Assembly (NCBI GenBank): GCA_030762175.1 | Contig: CM060843.1 | Coordinates: 119,900,869 to 119,964,868, forward strand | DNA: 64,000 nucleotides | Origin: Metallyticus violacea | Lineage: Eukaryota; Arthropoda; Insecta; Mantodea; Metallyticidae | Direction of reading: 5' to 3' | Part shown: piece by piece, positions 36,901 to 44,085 of the stretch | Layout of the letters: each line of letters begins with the position of its first letter | Position numbering within the stretch: the stretch's first letter is position 1 | Position numbers and translations under genes: made by a program | The notes under the pieces: generated by a model | The model's database searches: none | What the model saw: the letters and a program-made list of their open reading frames with translations, nothing else | Told to the model about the DNA's origin: nothing

Positions 36901-39900
36901 TATAACCAAAAAAATTCATCAACCCTTGCTGGAATTGAACTCACAATCTTGGGTCTACTAGGCAATTTGGTTACCACTGGGACCTACTGAGTCTAGGGAG
37001 AAAGGACAGTCCATCAAAGTTTAGTATCTCTTCTTGAATGCATATGTGACTATGTGTTATGAAACAAAAGAACTATGGTCACATACTTATGAGAATGAAT
37101 ATGCTAGAACAACTTTTCAGCTTCTGAATAGTCCTGACTTTCACTTCAGATTTAACTGTTTCTCCAATCAAAATAATCTCTTCTGAAACTCAAGAAGTGG
37201 CCTTGACTTTACCAACTGTGGGCATTGTCTTGATCTTTATTTTTCTGGGCAAAAGTTTGGTGATGCTACTTTGTGGGTTATCTTTTGGTTTCAGGTGCAT
37301 CTCAAGTTACAATGTTGGTCATCACTTTCAGCCTATTAATGAGCAACCACCTCTAAACAGAAGAGGTTCTCTCTTCCTTATGATTGGTAGTGAGGCACAG
37401 AGGGACTCATTTAGTACCAAACTTTGGATATCATAAATAGTGAATAATTATATTGACATTGCTGACAGAGATATCAAGTAGATCAATGAATTGTTTGGTC
37501 ATTATTTGATGATAGTTCCAAATACCAGTATATTCCATTATTGCAGGTATAACTGCAGTGTGGACGATGAGTAGACTACCTTGACATCCTTTTGATGAGA
37601 ATCTTTTCATGTAACTGACAGCAATTTTATCCAGCACTCTCAATACACATTTTTAAATATCTCTGAATATTATTCATTGTCCCATTCAATTACTGATTTT
37701 TGTTTCTAAAATATATCACTTGGTGACTCCATTTTGAAAGCTAATTACATCATGACCACAGAGTGGAAGAATATGAAATTAATAAGGGCATGGTTCAGTA
37801 TTTTTCTATGATAAATTGGACAAGAAGAAACATGTATTGTATTTCTTGTTGAACTCCTCTTGTAGATTAGCTAGAACTTGGCTATTTTTTAATATTATTA
37901 ACTTTTGTTTTTGATAATAAATTTAGAATATTTGATCTGTTCCTCTGATCTAGAAGAATGTGTAGATGTTTGAATCTAAAATATGAAAAAAGATAAACTT
38001 GGCCATGATTGAAAGCATAAATATATCCTGATTTGTATGGCTTCTTAAAAAGAGATTTTGTAGAAATAACATTTTTCTCTTATTGATAAAAATTGAGAAT
38101 TAGTTCCAAGGTATGTTTGCTTTAAGTATAGTACTACTATATTAGACAAAAAGGAAGCTACTGATGAACCCGAGAATAGTGTTAAAATATAGTTAGTGAA
38201 TGGTGAAAATCTATGTTAATTATTAGAATATTTTGTATTGGAATGGTTTAAAATATTGGCCTGGTATAGTACCTGGGTTAGGCCATATTGTAATAATATT
38301 TGTGAACTCGGTGCTATTTAAATGTTAGATATTAGATACAGTAAAAATGTGTTTTTCTATGCAAAATTATTTGCCTAACAATTGAGCATCATTAACAATA
38401 AAAGAGCCTTTTTGGAAGTTCTTTGTGCATTACAGTTCAAGGATAAGATAGAGGATGATCCACGTAAACTAATGGGCAATATTCTCAATATTCTGAATGG
38501 GTATAATGGCAAAAATAAATGCATAATATGAAGATTGGAAAAAAAGTGGTGGACATCTGGATCTAAGAAATAATTTATTCTAGAATCAGCATAATTTTAA
38601 CATTCCTTTAATGTATTCCCCATTATTTTCATAGGTATAACAAGCATCAAACTTAGGACTTCAAAGAATGTAGTTGGAAATTTTCAAGTTAACTGCATAC
38701 AAAGAACTACAATTGAAGTGATGCGAGTCATTGCCCTATAGAACTAATCTACATTACTCATGCATGAAGACAATGTGACAGAAATTAGTTTTCCATCTAA
38801 GCACATTGTATTGCAGTCCTCAAATAAGATTATATCATGGGCTCTTGGCCAAAAGAAAATGACTGTGAGTATTTCACCCAAGAGGGAGAAGCCATTCAGT
38901 ATAAAATGTGTGATGTAAAAATTGGGGGAGGGGGTTTTCACAGACAGAATCATTGTAACACATCAAAGTATAAATCACATGTTCAAATTGTGTCAACAAA
39001 GAGCAAAGAATTGTTCTCAAATCCACTTTAAACTAACAATCTCAATTTTATTTAGATTGTGTAAAATATTGATACGTCATGAAAAATATTTTCTTTAAAA
39101 CCTTTATGAAGCATTCACAAAAATTTACTACTGACACAACATTGAGACAGTGTTACTTAAAAAAGTTCTGTGAAACTACATTAAGTGAAATAAAATAAAA
39201 AATAGGAAAGAACAAAATCTGGGCTTCAGTAGATAAATTCATGGATCCTGCAGGAAGGTCTATAGCAAATATTGTTATTGATGGTGTAGTGGTTGCCATA
39301 CTTGCCTCTTAAACCCAAGATCACGTGTTCGAACCCGGCCAGGACCGATAGATTTTTTCGGACATAAAAATCCTAAGTATGGCTTCCTTCGGAAGGGAAG
39401 TAAAATCGTGGGTCCCATGCCGTACATTTATGGCATGAAAAAGAACCTCAAGCCTGAAAGAGAGGCCTCTGAGCAAAATTTGTCGGCCGTTTCACATCCT
39501 GAATTGAATGGGATGCTGATGACCTGAAATGTTAAAGAGCGTCCATAAATAAATCAATCACTAGCAACGAGCAAAGAATTACAAAACCAATCAAGAAAAA
39601 GATAAATATACATTTAAGACTCAACTACTGAGTGAGGAATCAATAAGAGGCCTATATAAGAAAAGACTAGATATACTCATACAACACAAACCAATAAGTA
39701 AAAATATAAACCAAGAATGGGAAGAGATAAAGCAAACAATAATACAAGCAGCAACAGAAGCATTAGGTACAAGAAAAATAAACAAAAGAAAGAAATGCTT
39801 AAAAATTTGGAATGAAAATATTGCGCAAATAATAAAAGAAAAGAAAGAAGCCTACATAAAACACTTGAGTCAAAAAACAGAAGAAACCCTAATAGAATAC

Positions 39901-42900
39901 AAAGGAAAAACAGCTATTGCAAGAAAAGAAGTAAGAAAAATTAAAAGAGAATCGTGGGATAAATATATAGCAGACTTAGAAAATGATGTACATGGTAACC
40001 AACAGAGAGCCTACAAAATTCTAAAGCACCTAAATAAAGAAGAAAAAGATGATATAAAATTAAATAGAATAACTAGTGAAGAATGGTTACAATATTTTCA
40101 GAATTTGTGGACAAAAAAAGAAACAGAAGAAAAAAACGAAGAATTTACAATGGAAATAAATGAAGAAGTGGACCCTATCACATACGAAGAGCTACAGCTT
40201 ACCTTAGATAAGAACTGCAGGAACAAAAAAACGCCAGGAATAGACAATATTAACAATGAACTAATCAAACATGCCTCAGAAAAGCTAAAATATAGATTAC
40301 TGGCATTGTTTAATATATGCTGGAAGTTTGGCTGTTTACCAGAACAATGGAAAATAGCATCAATATGCCCAATATTCAAAAAAGGGGATAGAAATAACTG
40401 CAGTAATTATAGAGGAATAAGTATATTGAATACTTGCTATAAACTATATGCAGCAATAATAAAAAATAGATTAAATATCATAATGGAAAATATAGTACTA
40501 GAAGCTCAGAATGGGTTTAGAAAAGGAAGATCCTGCATCGACTGTGTATTTGTCCTAAATCAAAAAATTGAAAAACACAGAGAATATAATATTCCCACAT
40601 ATATGGTGTTTTTAGATTTTGAAAAAGCTTTTGACAATGTACATAGAAATATACTATGGCAAATAATGGAAAACAAAGGCATACCAAAACACTTGATAAC
40701 AATAATTAGAGAGCTATATAAGGACAACTTGATAATGATCGATTCAAATCAAAATAGAACAGCGACAATAAATAAGGGAGTTAGACAAGGGTGCCCATTA
40801 TCACCCACACTATTTAATTTATATATAGATGACATTGTCAGAGAATGGCAGAACAATTTAAATGTACATTTTAAAATAAACAATATAATTTTAGATGCAA
40901 TGTTATTTGCAGACGATCTAGTTTTAATAAGTGGCTCAGAATTAAATATGCAAAAAGCTCTATTTCAACTAAATAAAATAAGCCAAAGATATAAAATAAA
41001 AATATCACCAAATAAAAGCAAAGTAATGGCTTTTAGAGGACCAGAAACAATAAGAGCAAAAATAATAATACAAGAGACCACATTAGAACAAATAAACTGT
41101 TTCAATTATCTAGGCTGCAGCGTCTCATACATAAAAAATGATGATATAATAAACAAAATAAATAAATTTAACCAAATATGCGGCACCATCAAACAAAACT
41201 TAAAAACCACGAGGAAAGAGACAAAAATAAAATTTTATAAAGTGATGACTGTTCCAGTCTTAACATATGGGTCTGAATGTTGGACAATGACTAAACAAAT
41301 AGAGAAAAGGTTAGAATCAGCAGAGATGCGCTTCTTAAGACATGTAGCAGGATATACATTAAAAGACAGAAGAAGAACTGTAGATATACGAGAAGAACTA
41401 AGAATTTTTAATTTAATAGAAAGAATTAAAGAAAATCAAAAGAACTGGAAACAACATGTGGAGAGGATGGAGGAAAACCGCTATAGTAAACTGGTTTTAA
41501 GATATACACCAAAAGGCCAAAGAAATGTTGGCCGACCTAAAAGAAGATGGACAGAGCAGTTCTAAATTGTGGGACCAGAACAAGCCAATAAAGGCTTAAA
41601 CCGTGATTGATGATGATGATGATGATGACTAGATATGATTAAAGCAGTCAAAGAAGTTAAAAATAAATATTCCTCACTAACCCACATAACATGTCTCATT
41701 CATGGTTACCGCAGGAAGGAGGAGGAAACACAAACTAAATTGCAAATTGTGAATCCATCAAAAGTGTTAAAATTCAAGGGATGGCTTCTGGTTGCCCTCT
41801 GCCTCCACAGCCAATTGTAATTCAATGGTGGAAGTGGCTGGATGCAGCTCTTTATAATGCCAAGAATTATAATGAAATTGTGCAGTTTTAATGGGAACAG
41901 CTGTTCTTCAGTATGAATTATGCAATCTGTAGATTTTGATGCACTGAAAAATAATGTGCATTTCAGTTCAAAATAAGTTTTGAACTATCTCCAAAACAAT
42001 TAAATTTGTACTGACATTTGTAGAAATGTGTGAAGCTCTCAAGCTAGTTGATCAGATGACACAATGAACTATGTGGCACCAATAACACCATTCATTGAAC
42101 ATGTAAAGGCAAAAGTGAATAATGTTCTACATAAAAATAATGGATATGCAAACAATTGTCTTCACAAATTAGGAATATCCTGTTGTGGTTCTCATTTTCT
42201 CTCCAACATTTCCTAGTTCAGCCTTTTGTTTAACAGGAAACAGTTCAGCTGAAACTAAAGGGACATCTAAGTTAAAAGTAAAATATATTTTAGTTCCCAG
42301 CTCATCATGTGACCTTGAACACACCTTTTCACAATATAAATGTTTAGTAACAACCATAAGAGATTTACTTTTAAAACTTTAGAAATTATATTGTAGTTCT
42401 TTGTAATGCTAATGCTGCTACAGGTTCAACAAATCACAATGAGTGAGAAATGGACCTGTAAGGATGACTCAGGGCTAAAAAAATATTCGCACAATGAACA
42501 GGGTAAATTTGTGGCATCCTGTGTATGATATTGTAAATATTTTATATGTTCTGTACATTATTGTATGTAATTTACAGTTTATCTTGAAATAGATTACAAA
42601 GAATATGAAAGAATAAGATTTGCATTAATTTCAATTCCTAGATGAAATGAATGTGTTGCAGTTAACTCCAAATTTAGAGTATTTATGTTTGGATGTAACA
42701 TAAAACAATGGCCAACTGTATAGAACAAGTCAATCATGAAAATATAATATTACAATTTTTTTATGAGAAAATCACTCAAATGTCACTAATTTTTGTTCCA
42801 TTTACTTGCACGTGCTTCGAAGGCTGTTGCTTTCATCATCAACATGATTCCATGTATCCTAAACTTAGGTATTCATTTTTTACATTAATACTCCATTTAC

Positions 42901-44085
42901 TTACAAAACTCAAGTTTTACACATTAGCATAAAAAATGAATACCTTAGTTTAGGATATATTACCACTCCATTGTCAACAGCTTTGTAAGTACAATATGAT
43001 TCCATGTGTTTATATTTTACAGTCCTTGGTTGATGGCATAGCTTTCTCAATGATGAGATAATGGGTGCTCATATTTATTTTCTGAACTGAAATTTCAGTT
43101 TTGGCTTATTGTGCCCATTTTCATGATCAGTTAATATGATGATTGGGTAATCAAGAGGCAAATAACTGAGGTTCTACTGTAGTTTACAACAGTGACAGGA
43201 TGACCTGTATGTGATGTATACTCTAAATTATTATATCCATGCCAAATGTGGACAGCTAGTGTGCCACTGTGTCAAGACATTATTGCTACATGCTTCTCAT
43301 ACACCTTTGTGCTATTTTGTAGCATTCCTTTCATGCTATACCTAAATTCTGATTATGCCCATTGTTCAAACTTAGAAAACATATTTAGAGTGGTGCTATT
43401 TGGCACCTATACTGTAGGTCTTGGTGTGTCTACCAGTAAGCTCTGTTATAGTGACTGTGGGTACATTTGAATAAATCTGCCTTCCATCTATCCATAGCAT
43501 CTTCACTTGTTACTATGCAATGTGGCAAATTGCACAATATTTGTTTCCTAATTCTGGTATTTGTTTTGAAAATTTGCATTTTGGTTCAAATGAATTGACA
43601 TGTTCATTAAATTGATTCAATGGTAATTCATTTTATCTGAATAGTAAATGTAAAAAAAGAGAGCGGGAGAACTTTTTGTTAAATTATAAGGTATTTTTTA
43701 GTTTTAATTTCATGTATATGTTAAATTTTCAATCATTAATGTTCTCATCCTATTAATTTCACCTCTCAACTTATTTCACTTATTTCAGAATAGCTTTGAA
43801 ACTGAAAGGCTCATGGGCTTGAGAGAAGTGTGGTCTGCTCCAGTAAATTCAAGATCCATTGAAATGGGAATGGAGCAAGCAGAACAGGTGAGAGCAGCCA
43901 TGGCTAATTTTGTACTGCCTCCATCAGCTATCCCAGCTTGGGCTTCTGCTGTACCAGAAGACCAATGGAAACAGCAGTTGTTGGACAGAATTCAAACACT
44001 GCAACAAAAGTCACATGAAATGATCAATCTAAAACATGATCTGCAAGAAGTGCAAGAAGAAGTTATGGATCAGTCAGTGATATGA
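15771..44085 (+). CDS. MEA1: MEA1 (male-enhanced antigen 1) orthologue, three coding exons
   Basis: The only convincing host gene. Joined exons 15771-15965, 35369-35464 and 43789-44085 give 65, 32 and 98 codons, 195 residues in all, close to the length of vertebrate MEA1. The N-terminal half is acidic (SSDSEEE at 32-38, SGSEDID at 59-65) and has the NGYELLPQ block corresponding to the family's GY-x-PL block. The C-terminal third carries the family signature: EQAEQVRAAMANFVLPPS followed by IPAWASAVPEDQW, matching vertebrate [20 protein letters not shown] and PAWAREISDAQW. A coiled-coil-like Gln/Leu tail follows. All introns are phase 0 with GTAAGT or GTGAGA donors and TTTAG or TTTCAG acceptors. 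The ATG has a good context (AAAATGG). MEA1 is known as a small conserved protein abundant in testis; its molecular function is not established. No TE insertion touches an exon. Confidence 0.88.
15966..16821. other. MEA1 intron 1, first part
   Basis: Begins with the donor GTAAGT. CpG-poor; no repeat recognised before the SINE-B copy at 16822. Confidence 0.5.
16822..17091 (+). mobile_element. SINE-B copy, full length
   Basis: Second tRNA-derived SINE family. Head: GGGTGGCCAAGGTTGTTAAG (A box, like the GGCCGAG of type II tRNAs such as Ser or Leu) and GGGGTTCGATTCCC (B box). Body: TGAGGTTTTTTCCAGGTTTT, then AGGTACCCTGAACTTAGGCC. The end reads GTGGTGCCTCATTAGTAAAA before GGGCATTAAACAC. Same strand as MEA1. 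Confidence 0.8.
17425..18042 (+). mobile_element. SINE-A copy split by a SINE-B insertion
   Basis: Head (TGGTGTAGTGGTAGCC, GGGTTCGAACCCGTCC) at 17436-17520, body resuming at 17854 with ATGGCTTCCTTTGG and running to TAAATAAACAAATAAA. The 5' edge shows the first dozen bases twice (CCTAGTGGTGTAG, CCTGGTGGTGTAG). The interruption is a full SINE-B. Confidence 0.85.
17546..17847 (+). mobile_element. SINE-B inserted in SINE-A
   Basis: Complete SINE-B with an (ATTC)n tail. The six bases ATAAGT stand on both sides (17540-17545 and 17848-17853), the expected target-site duplication. An internal 20-base block (TCCTCATAAATAGCAAATTC type) is duplicated. Confidence 0.85.
18043..18240 (+). mobile_element. 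SINE-A partial copy
   Basis: Directly follows the A-rich tail of the previous SINE-A. The head has diverged (AGTTCAATACTGG as B box) and the 3' end after AATTGAATC is missing. Confidence 0.65.
18241..18779. other. Intron sequence without recognised feature
   Basis: AT-rich, nothing recognised. Confidence 0.4.
18780..22730 (-). mobile_element. Almost full-length LINE (R1/LOA/I group) with EN, RT and RNase H
   Basis: On the minus strand all parts of a LINE follow in order. Possible ORF1 end, 22720-22390. Endonuclease, starting INLQHKKMVSAAFCQTFNEE near 22370, with EIWGSKNINQRCEYLLDFLL and PTFANHIRQEVIDIKFS near 21970-21830. RT, with the KGGPQGG-like box (GGWPQGGILSPLLWSLLLD, about 20530) and the catalytic YADDIALI near 20430, then INPSK. 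RNase H, with YTDRS (normally YTDGS) near 19630, TVFQTEAYAIL near 19520 and ILSDSQ near 19445. The end has the Cys/His block DEESVSHILFECP near 19030. RNase H points to the I/LOA side of the R1 group. Many stops and shifts; CpG-poor. Confidence 0.85.
22808..23067 (-). mobile_element. SINE-A copy with worn head
   Basis: Tail and body match; around the B box a deletion leaves CGAATCCGCGATCTTGGG only. Confidence 0.75.
23161..23286. repeat. Imperfect 65-base tandem repeat
   Basis: Two units each start CATTTCTGCAATATA and hold ACTGCAGTATAACA or ACTGCAGAATAACA. Confidence 0.5.
23534..25290 (+). mobile_element. hAT transposase relic of GTF2IRD2-like type
   Basis: Reads, with many frame changes, as the insect hAT transposases annotated as GTF2I-repeat-domain-2-like. 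Start MSTKKHRIEYGKGM; a BED-like end EYNVKRHYSTMHEEKY near 23670; KAVFLEINQAKETL near 23850; a TDGAPAM motif near 24260 (catalytic-core Asp); VSTDITNYMNDLNVKLQGRDQ near 24520; INFPCFRLL near 24655; and the dimerisation region, with KIASMFGNITYAKV near 24960. No frame exceeds 100 codons, so it is long dead. Terminal inverted repeats were not found. Confidence 0.75.
25300..26128 (+). mobile_element. LINE fragment, endonuclease end to RT start
   Basis: Blocks in order: DVGFSDHNAQLIKIL (SDH of the endonuclease), SWITKGIMTLTIRKHRF-like linker near 25630, a frame IVEKFNNYFISIWEND, and CSGIDDNHKIKP (the SxGxDxIPxxLIK start of the RT). Stops and shifts throughout. Truncated at 26128 where a PLE begins. 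Confidence 0.65.
26129..26475 (+). mobile_element. Penelope-like element 3' end
   Basis: Starts with the last part of the GIY-YIG protein (PIELSTWEKKIILKNKKSVM, then FDFLPMDKLSKFLLKSSE), which matches the PLE at 45.6-46.3 kb block by block. After a (GTA)n run comes a motif related to the hammerhead of other copies: CTGATGA at 26347, one T, then GAAAG...CTTC, but GAAA is not kept. Confidence 0.65.
26604..26701 (-). mobile_element. SINE-A head fragment
   Basis: Only the tRNA-like part, with B box GGGTTCGATTCCAGCC and A box region still readable. Confidence 0.7.
26702..27232 (+). mobile_element. LINE C-terminal end
   Basis: Frames read NHNPRGKDNFHRFK and then YCIINYQHQLR-like sequence where NKLPTPIK can be read (TAATAAATTACCAACACCAA). 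This pair of blocks ends Jockey/CR1-like ORFs. The 3' end reads AGTAAATAAATGATCATC. Confidence 0.5.
27233..28127. other. Intron sequence without recognised feature
   Basis: AT-rich; one 67-codon frame without any known motif. Confidence 0.4.
28128..28275. repeat. Inverted repeat, possible small MITE
   Basis: Arms of about 34 bases (CTGATTTACTCT ... GTGATCTATT at the left, reversed at 28241) with roughly 80% identity enclose about 80 bases. Inside, a TTTCACTAG(A/C)TAG block occurs twice. Confidence 0.5.
28572..28815 (+). mobile_element. SINE-B copy
   Basis: Head starts at TGAGGTCGTTAATATGC, B box GGGGTTCGAATTCC, body and end complete. Confidence 0.8.
28901..29267. repeat. 185-base tandem duplication
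   Basis: Two units starting TAAATCATTTTTAGTCTGTT at 28901 and 29086 differ at only a handful of positions, so the duplication is recent compared with the neighbouring repeats. Confidence 0.85.
29575..29800 (-). mobile_element. SINE-B copy, diverged
   Basis: Reversed, with the end block (TGATGCCTTAGTAGTTAAAA), the CCAGGTTTTCCTCAG block and a worn head GTTTGCTAAGGCATAAACTC. B box is gone. Confidence 0.6.
29958..30507 (-). mobile_element. Penelope-like element, GIY-YIG part and end
   Basis: Minus strand: LIDNVNDSIAQ near 30495, then AGIYKLNCAECEKIYIGKNK near 30440, EKSAEASHFWTENHD near 30330 and the C-terminal tail. The GIY and YIG boxes and the CAEC motif are intact, but a deletion has removed part of the helix after YIG. 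It ends with a hammerhead-like motif. Same subfamily as 32.6-33.8 kb but reversed. Confidence 0.75.
30054..30093 (-). ncRNA. Hammerhead-ribozyme-like motif in PLE end
   Basis: On the minus strand: stem I TAG/CTA, intact box CTGATGA (30084-30090), one extra T, stem II GTGAAC/GTTTGT with loop GAAG (three G-U pairs), GAA, palindromic stem III ACCGGT, then T at the cleavage position. The core bases are all present. Confidence 0.6.
30690..32625 (+). mobile_element. Jockey-like LINE relic, endonuclease and RT
   Basis: Endonuclease blocks: YNFKNYNIYCLHKHRQMASG, then TRIIGDLNGHSK (GDxNxHxxxWG) near 30955 and FIASLDIAN with GHRVI (SGHR in place of SDHxP) near 31180. RT blocks: KSPGPDKIHSEYIKNL near 31890, QNAFDKVWR near 32230 (first catalytic Asp in D-K-V-W) and LFADDIAIWI near 32465 (catalytic DD), then SMETWASTNN near 32560. 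Numerous stops and frameshifts. The 3' part of the ORF is absent: a PLE end begins directly after NMEINTKK. Confidence 0.8.
32626..33765 (+). mobile_element. Penelope-like element with RT and GIY-YIG remains
   Basis: Left end block GTGAAGCCAATCATATAATTG. RT remains: LISFDIESLFPSIPKK near 32780 (FDVxSLFPxIP box) and SGLTNGSPLSPFLANLFM near 32970 (GxxMGSPLSP box). Then LIDNVNDSIPQKKK and a GIY-YIG domain (ADIYKISCAECKKIYIGNTKR near 33300) with a shift after HFRNI. C-terminal tail YKDSLMNFDTSRDENIN. Ends in a hammerhead-like motif. The YIDD-type active site has been lost in a deletion. Confidence 0.8.
33659..33698 (+). ncRNA. Hammerhead-ribozyme-like motif, damaged
   Basis: Same geometry as the copy at 30.05 kb: TAG/CTA stem I, stem II GTGAAC/GTTCGT with loop GAAG, GAA, ACCGGT. 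The box reads CTTACGA instead of CTGATGA, so cleavage is unlikely. Confidence 0.5.
34095..34480 (-). mobile_element. mariner transposase fragment, C-terminus
   Basis: Minus strand: LYSPDLPPSGFHLFT near 34350 (mariner YSPDLAPSDFHLF, catalytic Asp changed to Gly) and, at the end, SGDYIEKWCQYVCNFC near 34130 (the GDYVEK end block). Several stops between. Confidence 0.6.
34481..35368. other. End of MEA1 intron 1
   Basis: AT-rich, no repeat recognised; ends in the acceptor ATATTTAG. Confidence 0.5.
35369..35464 (+). CDS. MEA1: MEA1 coding exon 2
   Basis: A 96-base phase-0 exon between ATATTTAG and GTGAGAGT, reading NAPNGNIEEPEPLSS and ending SEGNEFVQQSQ. Acidic and low in conserved positions; supported by its frame, splice sites and position between the two stronger exons. 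Confidence 0.8.
35465..36474. other. Start of MEA1 intron 2
   Basis: Begins with GTGAGAGT. No repeat or coding motif seen. Confidence 0.5.
36475..37440 (-). mobile_element. mariner transposase relic interrupted by a SINE
   Basis: Minus strand, right to left: a central part with MPTVGKVKAT near 37230 (the PSAGKVM block of mariner) and RTIQKLKS, then a SINE-A insertion, then LVPSDFQLVGPLK near 36680 (LAPSDFHLFGPLK, with the last catalytic Asp kept) and GDYIEK near 36545. The second Asp (DNA box) lay in the region where the SINE now sits. Confidence 0.6.
36708..36988 (-). mobile_element. SINE-A inserted in mariner
   Basis: Reversed copy, tail at the left (TTTATTTATGAACATTC), head at the right with B box worn to GAATTGAACTCAC. 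CpGs lost throughout. Confidence 0.75.
37441..38800. other. Intron 2 sequence without recognised feature
   Basis: AT-rich. A minus-strand 70-codon frame at 37431-37643 might be the N-terminal part of the preceding mariner, but I cannot confirm it. Confidence 0.35.
38830..39274 (+). pseudogene. BED/hAT transposase-like pseudogene, 5' part
   Basis: Reads in pieces as a hAT-derived protein common in arthropods: a BED-like zinc-finger region (YKMCDVKIGGGGFHRQNHC, 38895-38955), then FMKHSQKFTTDTTLRQCYLK near 39105 and IWASVDKFMDPAGRSIANIV near 39225 (the IWVSIDETTD start of the catalytic domain). It stops where a SINE-A starts and resumes at 41633. Confidence 0.65.
39275..39556 (+). mobile_element. 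SINE-A copy, well preserved
   Basis: Best-kept copy in the window: A box GTGTAGTGGTTGCC, B box GTGTTCGAACCCGG, body CpGs largely intact, tail CATAAATAAATC. It inserted in the hAT-like pseudogene and its tail meets the LINE that follows within about ten bases. Confidence 0.85.
39565..41632 (+). mobile_element. RTE-like LINE, 5'-truncated, apparently recent
   Basis: An uninterrupted frame from 39565 to the stop at 41563-41565 (666 codons), then a 40-base 3' UTR and a (GAT)n tail. The endonuclease is missing; the copy begins in the EN-RT linker. The strand is very A-rich. The short 3' UTR and trinucleotide tail suit RTE-type elements. Unlike every other element here it has no stop or frameshift. 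It lies on the same strand as the SINE before it and interrupts the hAT-like pseudogene. Confidence 0.85.
39865..41565 (+). CDS. LINE reverse transcriptase ORF (566 codons from first ATG)
   Basis: Non-LTR reverse transcriptase. From this internal ATG: KTPGIDNINNELIKHA at about 120-135, KKGDRNNCSNYRGISIL near 173-189, QNGFRKGRSCIDCVF near 213, MVFLDFEKAFDNVHR with catalytic Asp at about 251, GVRQGCPLSPTLFNLYIDDI near 306, and LFADDLVLISG with catalytic Asp350-Asp351. C-terminal half: INCFNYLGCSVS, TYGSECWTMTK, then MRFLRHVAGYTLKDRRR and GRPKRRWTEQF at the end, the usual finish of this family. All RT key residues are in place, but with its 5' end gone it could act only in trans, if at all. The true ORF starts outside the copy, so the ATG is not a native start. 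Confidence 0.85.
   Translation: MSQKTEETLIEYKGKTAIARKEVRKIKRESWDKYIADLENDVHGNQQRAYKILKHLNKEEKDDIKLNRITSEEWLQYFQNLWTKKETEEKNEEFTMEINEEVDPITYEELQLTLDKNCRNKKTPGIDNINNELIKHASEKLKYRLLALFNICWKFGCLPEQWKIASICPIFKKGDRNNCSNYRGISILNTCYKLYAAIIKNRLNIIMENIVLEAQNGFRKGRSCIDCVFVLNQKIEKHREYNIPTYMVFLDFEKAFDNVHRNILWQIMENKGIPKHLITIIRELYKDNLIMIDSNQNRTATINKGVRQGCPLSPTLFNLYIDDIVREWQNNLNVHFKINNIILDAMLFADDLVLISGSELNMQKALFQLNKISQRYKIKISPNKSKVMAFRGPETIRAKIIIQETTLEQINCFNYLGCSVSYIKNDDIINKINKFNQICGTIKQNLKTTRKETKIKFYKVMTVPVLTYGSECWTMTKQIEKRLESAEMRFLRHVAGYTLKDRRRTVDIREELRIFNLIERIKENQKNWKQHVERMEENRYSKLVLRYTPKGQRNVGRPKRRWTEQF
41633..42400 (+). pseudogene. BED/hAT transposase-like pseudogene, 3' part
   Basis: Continues the pseudogene left of the SINE: MIKAVKEVKNKYSSLTHITC then LIHG (TCLAHG box) at 41635-41700, CPLPPQPIVIQWWKWLDAAL near 41790, and the C-terminal dimerisation block SSSCDLEHTFSQYKCLV near 42305. 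Frame changes near 41720, 41780 and 42150. By comparison with the family, some 45 codons are missing between the two halves. Confidence 0.65.
42745..42995 (-). mobile_element. Penelope-like element terminal region
   Basis: Read on the minus strand: tail block GTAAGTAAATGGAG and AAAAAATGAATACCTAAG (shared with the PLE end at 46.3 kb), then a hammerhead-like motif and the GAGTGATTTTCTCAT block that also makes the hairpin at 14.64 kb. The plus-strand block TATTACCACTCCATTGT recurs at 26.44 kb. It looks like two PLE ends in tandem, without coding sequence. Confidence 0.5.
42808..42842 (-). ncRNA. Hammerhead-like motif, variant
   Basis: Minus strand: TTGATGA box, one T, stem II GAAAGC/GCCTTC with loop AACA, GAA, then the eight-base palindrome GCACGTGC as stem III. 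The usual A-U pair next to GAA is G-C here. Stem I pairing is poor. Confidence 0.4.
42996..43788. other. End of MEA1 intron 2
   Basis: AT-rich; no repeat recognised. Ends in the strong acceptor TTATTTCACTTATTTCAG. Confidence 0.5.
43789..44085 (+). CDS. MEA1: MEA1 coding exon 3 (family domain)
   Basis: Behind TTATTTCAG; reads NSFETERLMGLREVW and holds the conserved MEA1 block (LPPSAIPAWA, PEDQW). Ends in TGA after EEVMDQSVI. Confidence 0.9.
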   Translation, partial: NSFETERLMGLREVWSAPVNSRSIEMGMEQAEQVRAAMANFVLPPSAIPAWASAVPEDQWKQQLLDRIQTLQQKSHEMINLKHDLQEVQEEVMDQSVI

